Origin: APNM01 sp040361335
GTDB taxonomy: Bacteria; Pseudomonadota; Gammaproteobacteria; Nevskiales; Salinisphaeraceae
DNA length: 16,001 bases
NCBI RefSeq assembly: GCF_040361335.1
Contig: NZ_APNM01000028.1
Span: forward strand, 1-16,001
Reading direction: 5' to 3'
Part shown: piece after piece, positions 13,800 through 16,001 of the stretch
Layout: each line of letters opens with the position of its first letter
How positions within the stretch are numbered: the stretch's first letter is position 1
Notes under the pieces: model-generated
What the model saw: only the letters and a program-made list of their open reading frames with translations
The model's database searches: none
What the model was told of the DNA's origin: nothing
Program-made: the position numbers and the translations under genes

Positions 13800-13856
13800 C
13801 CGCCCAAGCGACGCGACCAACCGCAACCCCATACGACAGCAAGAACAGGACCCGAC

Positions 13857-15656
13857 ATGACCGACTATCGCGCCCCCACGCGGGACATCGCCTTCACCCT
13901 GCAGGAAGTGGTCGACATCGAGCGCGTGCGCTCGCTGCCCGGCTGCGAGGAATTCGAGCCCGACACCGTGAACGCGGTGCTGGAAGAGGCGGGACGCTTC
14001 GCCTCCGAGGTGCTGGGCCCGCTCAACCGCAGCGGCGACACCCAGGGCGCGCGCTGGGCCGACGGCGAGGTCACCACCCCGGACGGCTTCCCCGACGCCT
14101 ACCGGCAGTTCGTCGAAGCCGGCTGGAACAGCCTCACCGGCGATCCCGACTGGGGCGGCATGGGCATGCCCACGCTGATGGGCGCCGCCGCCCACGAGAT
14201 GTGGAACGCCTCGAACATGTCGTTCGCGCTGTGCCCGCTGCTGTCCGCCAGCGCCATCGAGCTGCTGTCCCATCACGGCAGCGACGAGCAGAAGACCGTC
14301 TACCTGACCAAGATGGTCAGCGGCGAGTGGCCCGGCACCATGGACCTGACCGAGCCGCAGGCCGGCTCCGACCTCGGCGCCCTGCGCAGCCGCGCCGAGC
14401 CCGAGGGCGATCACTACCGGCTGTTCGGCCAGAAGATCTACATCACCTGGGGCGAGCACGACGCCGCCGAGAACATCGTCCACCTGGTGCTGGCGCGGCT
14501 GCCGGACGCGCCGCCCGGGGTGAAGGGCATCTCGCTGTTCCTGGTGCCCAAGTACCTGGTGAACGAGGACGGCAGCCTGGGCGAGCGCAACGACATGCGC
14601 TGCGCCTCCATCGAGCACAAGCTGGGCATCCACGGCAGCCCCACCTGCACCATGACCTACGGCGAGGACGGCAAGGGCGCCCTCGGCTACCTGGTGGGCG
14701 AGCCCAACCGCGGCCTGGCGCACATGTTCACCATGATGAACGCCGCCCGCCACAAGATGGGCGTGCAGGCCCTGGGCGTGGCCGACCGCGCCTACCAGCA
14801 GGCGCTGGCCTACGCCCGCGACCGAGTGCAGGGCAAGCCGCTGGACCCGGAGGCCCCGCAGGGCGCGACCATCGTCCACCACCCGGACGTGCGCCGCATG
14901 CTCATGGGCATGAAGAGCCAGATCGAGGCGTTGCGCGGGCTCAGCTACCAGTCCGCGGCGGACATGGACGTGGCGCGGCGGCACGCCGACGAGGCCGAGC
15001 GCCGGCGCGCCCAGGCCCGGGTCGACCTGCTGATCCCGGTGGTCAAGGGCTGGGGCACCGAGCTCGGCATCGATCTGGCCTCCACCGGCATCCAGGTGCA
15101 CGGCGGCATGGGCTTCATCGAGGAGACCGGCGCCGCGCAGCAGTACCGCGATATCCGCATCGCCGCGATCTACGAGGGCACCAACGGCATCCAGGCCCAG
15201 GACCTGGTGGGCCGCAAGCTGCTGCGCGACCGCGGCGAGGCCATGAACGCCCTGCTGGACGAGATGCAGGGCGAACGCGAGCGCCTGGACGCGGCCGGCA
15301 TCGAGGGGCTGGACACGCTCGTCGACGGTCTCGGCGAGGCCCTGGCGGACCTGCGCAAAGCCACCGACAGCCTGCTGGCGGTGGGCGCGGACGACCCCGG
15401 CGCCGCCATGGCCAATGCCTTCAACTACATGATGCTGACCGGCTACGTGACCGGCGGCTGGCAGATGGCCCGCGTCGCCCTGGCGGCGAAGCAGGCCCTG
15501 GACGGCGGCACCGCCGAGACCGACTTCTACCGCGGCAAGCTGGCCGCGGCCCGGTTCTACGGCGCCCAGGTGCTGCCGCGCGCCGCCGGCTACGCCCGCG
15601 CCGTGACCGCCGGGGCGGACGCGGTGCTGGAACCGGACCCGTTGGCGCATTTCTGA
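13857..15656 (+). CDS. Acyl-CoA dehydrogenase, DmdC/FadE-like large form
   Basis: 599 residues, an FAD-dependent alpha,beta-dehydrogenase of acyl-CoA thioesters. The N-terminal extension (DYRAPTRDIAFTLQEVVDIE) marks the roughly 600-residue subgroup that includes 3-methylmercaptopropionyl-CoA dehydrogenase DmdC and many fatty-acid enzymes. Seen are the FAD/substrate motif MDLTEPQAGSDLGAL (162-176), YITWGEHDAAENIVHLVLAR (195-214), QVHGGMGFIEE (413-423) and IYEGTNGIQAQDL (438-450), with E440 as the likely catalytic base. The C-terminal extra domain (about 460-599) is present. The substrate cannot be assigned; annotation as DmdC is common but often wrong without dmdB/dmdD nearby, and none is in the window. 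AGGA lies about 9 bases before ATG 13857. It may be co-transcribed with gloA. Confidence 0.93.
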   Translation: MTDYRAPTRDIAFTLQEVVDIERVRSLPGCEEFEPDTVNAVLEEAGRFASEVLGPLNRSGDTQGARWADGEVTTPDGFPDAYRQFVEAGWNSLTGDPDWGGMGMPTLMGAAAHEMWNASNMSFALCPLLSASAIELLSHHGSDEQKTVYLTKMVSGEWPGTMDLTEPQAGSDLGALRSRAEPEGDHYRLFGQKIYITWGEHDAAENIVHLVLARLPDAPPGVKGISLFLVPKYLVNEDGSLGERNDMRCASIEHKLGIHGSPTCTMTYGEDGKGALGYLVGEPNRGLAHMFTMMNAARHKMGVQALGVADRAYQQALAYARDRVQGKPLDPEAPQGATIVHHPDVRRMLMGMKSQIEALRGLSYQSAADMDVARRHADEAERRRAQARVDLLIPVVKGWGTELGIDLASTGIQVHGGMGFIEETGAAQQYRDIRIAAIYEGTNGIQAQDLVGRKLLRDRGEAMNALLDEMQGERERLDAAGIEGLDTLVDGLGEALADLRKATDSLLAVGADDPGAAMANAFNYMMLTGYVTGGWQMARVALAAKQALDGGTAETDFYRGKLAAARFYGAQVLPRAAGYARAVTAGADAVLEPDPLAHF

Positions 15657-16001
15657 GGGCTCGACGGCTCCTGTCCTCTCTTCCCTCCGGGTAGAGCTTC
15701 CCTTCCCCCTCTCCCCTCTGGGGAGAGGGCCGGGGTGAGGGAGATTCCAGAGCGCCGATCCAGGTCCAGCCCCCTCTCCCCAACCCTCTCCCCCGTCTCG
15801 GGGGAGAGGGAGTCATATCCGGTCGGAGAGAACCCTCTGTACCCCCTCTCCCCCGTACCGGGGGAGAGGGAGCTTATGTCAGGTCGGGGCGAGCCTCCTT
15901 TGCCCCCTCTCCCCATCGGGGAGAGGGCCGGGGTGAGGGGGATTCCAGAGCACCGGTCCAGGTCCAACCGGGGCGGGGGGCCGGCCGGGCGGGGCGGCGC
16001 T
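15657..16001. other. Non-coding end of window, filled by palindromic repeats
   Basis: No gene is supported here. After the acyl-CoA dehydrogenase stop comes a 48-base lead and then the palindrome cluster at 15705-15966. The last 35 bases are extremely G/C-rich. Open frames crossing this stretch encode only low-complexity Pro/Gly/Arg/Ser strings. Confidence 0.8.
15705..15966. repeat. Cluster of REP-like palindromes with a 64-bp unit repeated at both ends
   Basis: Four hairpins of the CCCTCTCCCC(C)...(G)GGGGAGAGGG type: 15705-15729, 15784-15810, 15842-15870 and 15903-15927. The first and last belong to a longer unit (15705-15769 and 15903-15966) that also shares GGCCGGGGTGAGGG, then GATTCCAGAGC and TCCAGGTCCA, so the outer units are direct repeats bracketing two shorter palindromes, as in BIME-type arrays. 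Related hairpins occur at 9019-9042 and 11671-11746. They may protect the 3' end of the upstream mRNA. Confidence 0.85.

Noticed and set aside
13788..15650. 620-codon minus-strand open frame opposite the acyl-CoA dehydrogenase gene
   Set aside because: It is antisense to a well-conserved enzyme gene. Its composition (His/Gly/Val/Gln-rich, repetitive) reflects codon-position bias, and no motif was recognised.
13301..15694. 797-codon plus-strand open frame across gloA and the acyl-CoA dehydrogenase gene
   Set aside because: It is an Arg/Gly/Pro-rich shadow in a third frame of two clearly homologous genes. Long false frames are expected at this GC content.
15705..15966. CRISPR array
   Set aside because: The repeats are palindromic, unevenly spaced and of differing length, without unique spacers of constant size; no cas genes are present.

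Overview
The window reads as a gammaproteobacterial chromosome. The right half (about 9.2-16 kb) is very GC-rich and carries a conserved core block: the divergent pair tesA / ybbA-ybbP, a long-type glyoxalase I gene and a DmdC/FadE-like acyl-CoA dehydrogenase gene. These are separated by GC-rich palindromic (REP-like) repeats of the CCCTCTCCCC...GGGGAGAGGG kind, common in GC-rich Pseudomonadota. The genus cannot be named from the sequence alone. The left part (1 to about 7.7 kb) is visibly AT-richer, strongly so in 1-960 and 2372-3200, and looks like an acquired accessory (defence) region.

Left to right. 4-2968 (minus strand) is a two-gene ATPase plus HNH-nuclease module resembling Septu (PtuA/PtuB). 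The ATPase is cut in two by a complete IS256-family element at 970-2371, with a 9-bp target duplication. Removing the element and one duplicate restores a single open frame of 408 codons. The HNH gene also lacks its C-terminal half, with stops in all three frames, so the module is probably dead. 3343-6138 (minus strand) is an apparently intact SIR2-HerA pair, a known type of antiphage system in which a SIR2 NADase works with a HerA-type hexameric ATPase.

6185-8913 is a scarred transition zone. A segment of about 375 bp containing the start of a VOC-family gene and the end of a secreted ClpP-fold protease-like gene is present twice. In the left copy the VOC gene is intact and the protease-like gene is a stub; in the right copy it is the reverse. 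Between the copies lie a lipoprotein gene, a strong hairpin and a short coding remnant resembling the winged-helix tail of a Fic protein. The intact protease-like gene is preceded, with a GTGA overlap, by a 39-codon stub resembling the N-terminus of a small HTH regulator, with an operator-like palindrome in front.

9200-15656 is the core block. YbbA (ATPase) and YbbP (permease) form an ABC complex of the LolCDE/MacB type, with a decayed 45-bp tandem repeat between their genes. TesA (secreted GDSL esterase) is divergent, and its ATG overlaps the ybbA ATG on the opposite strand. gloA and the acyl-CoA dehydrogenase gene follow on the plus strand. The window ends in a cluster of palindromic repeats.

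The most interesting points are the exact IS256 knock-out of an ATPase-HNH defence module beside an intact SIR2-HerA system, and the duplicated segment in which each copy has kept a different gene.
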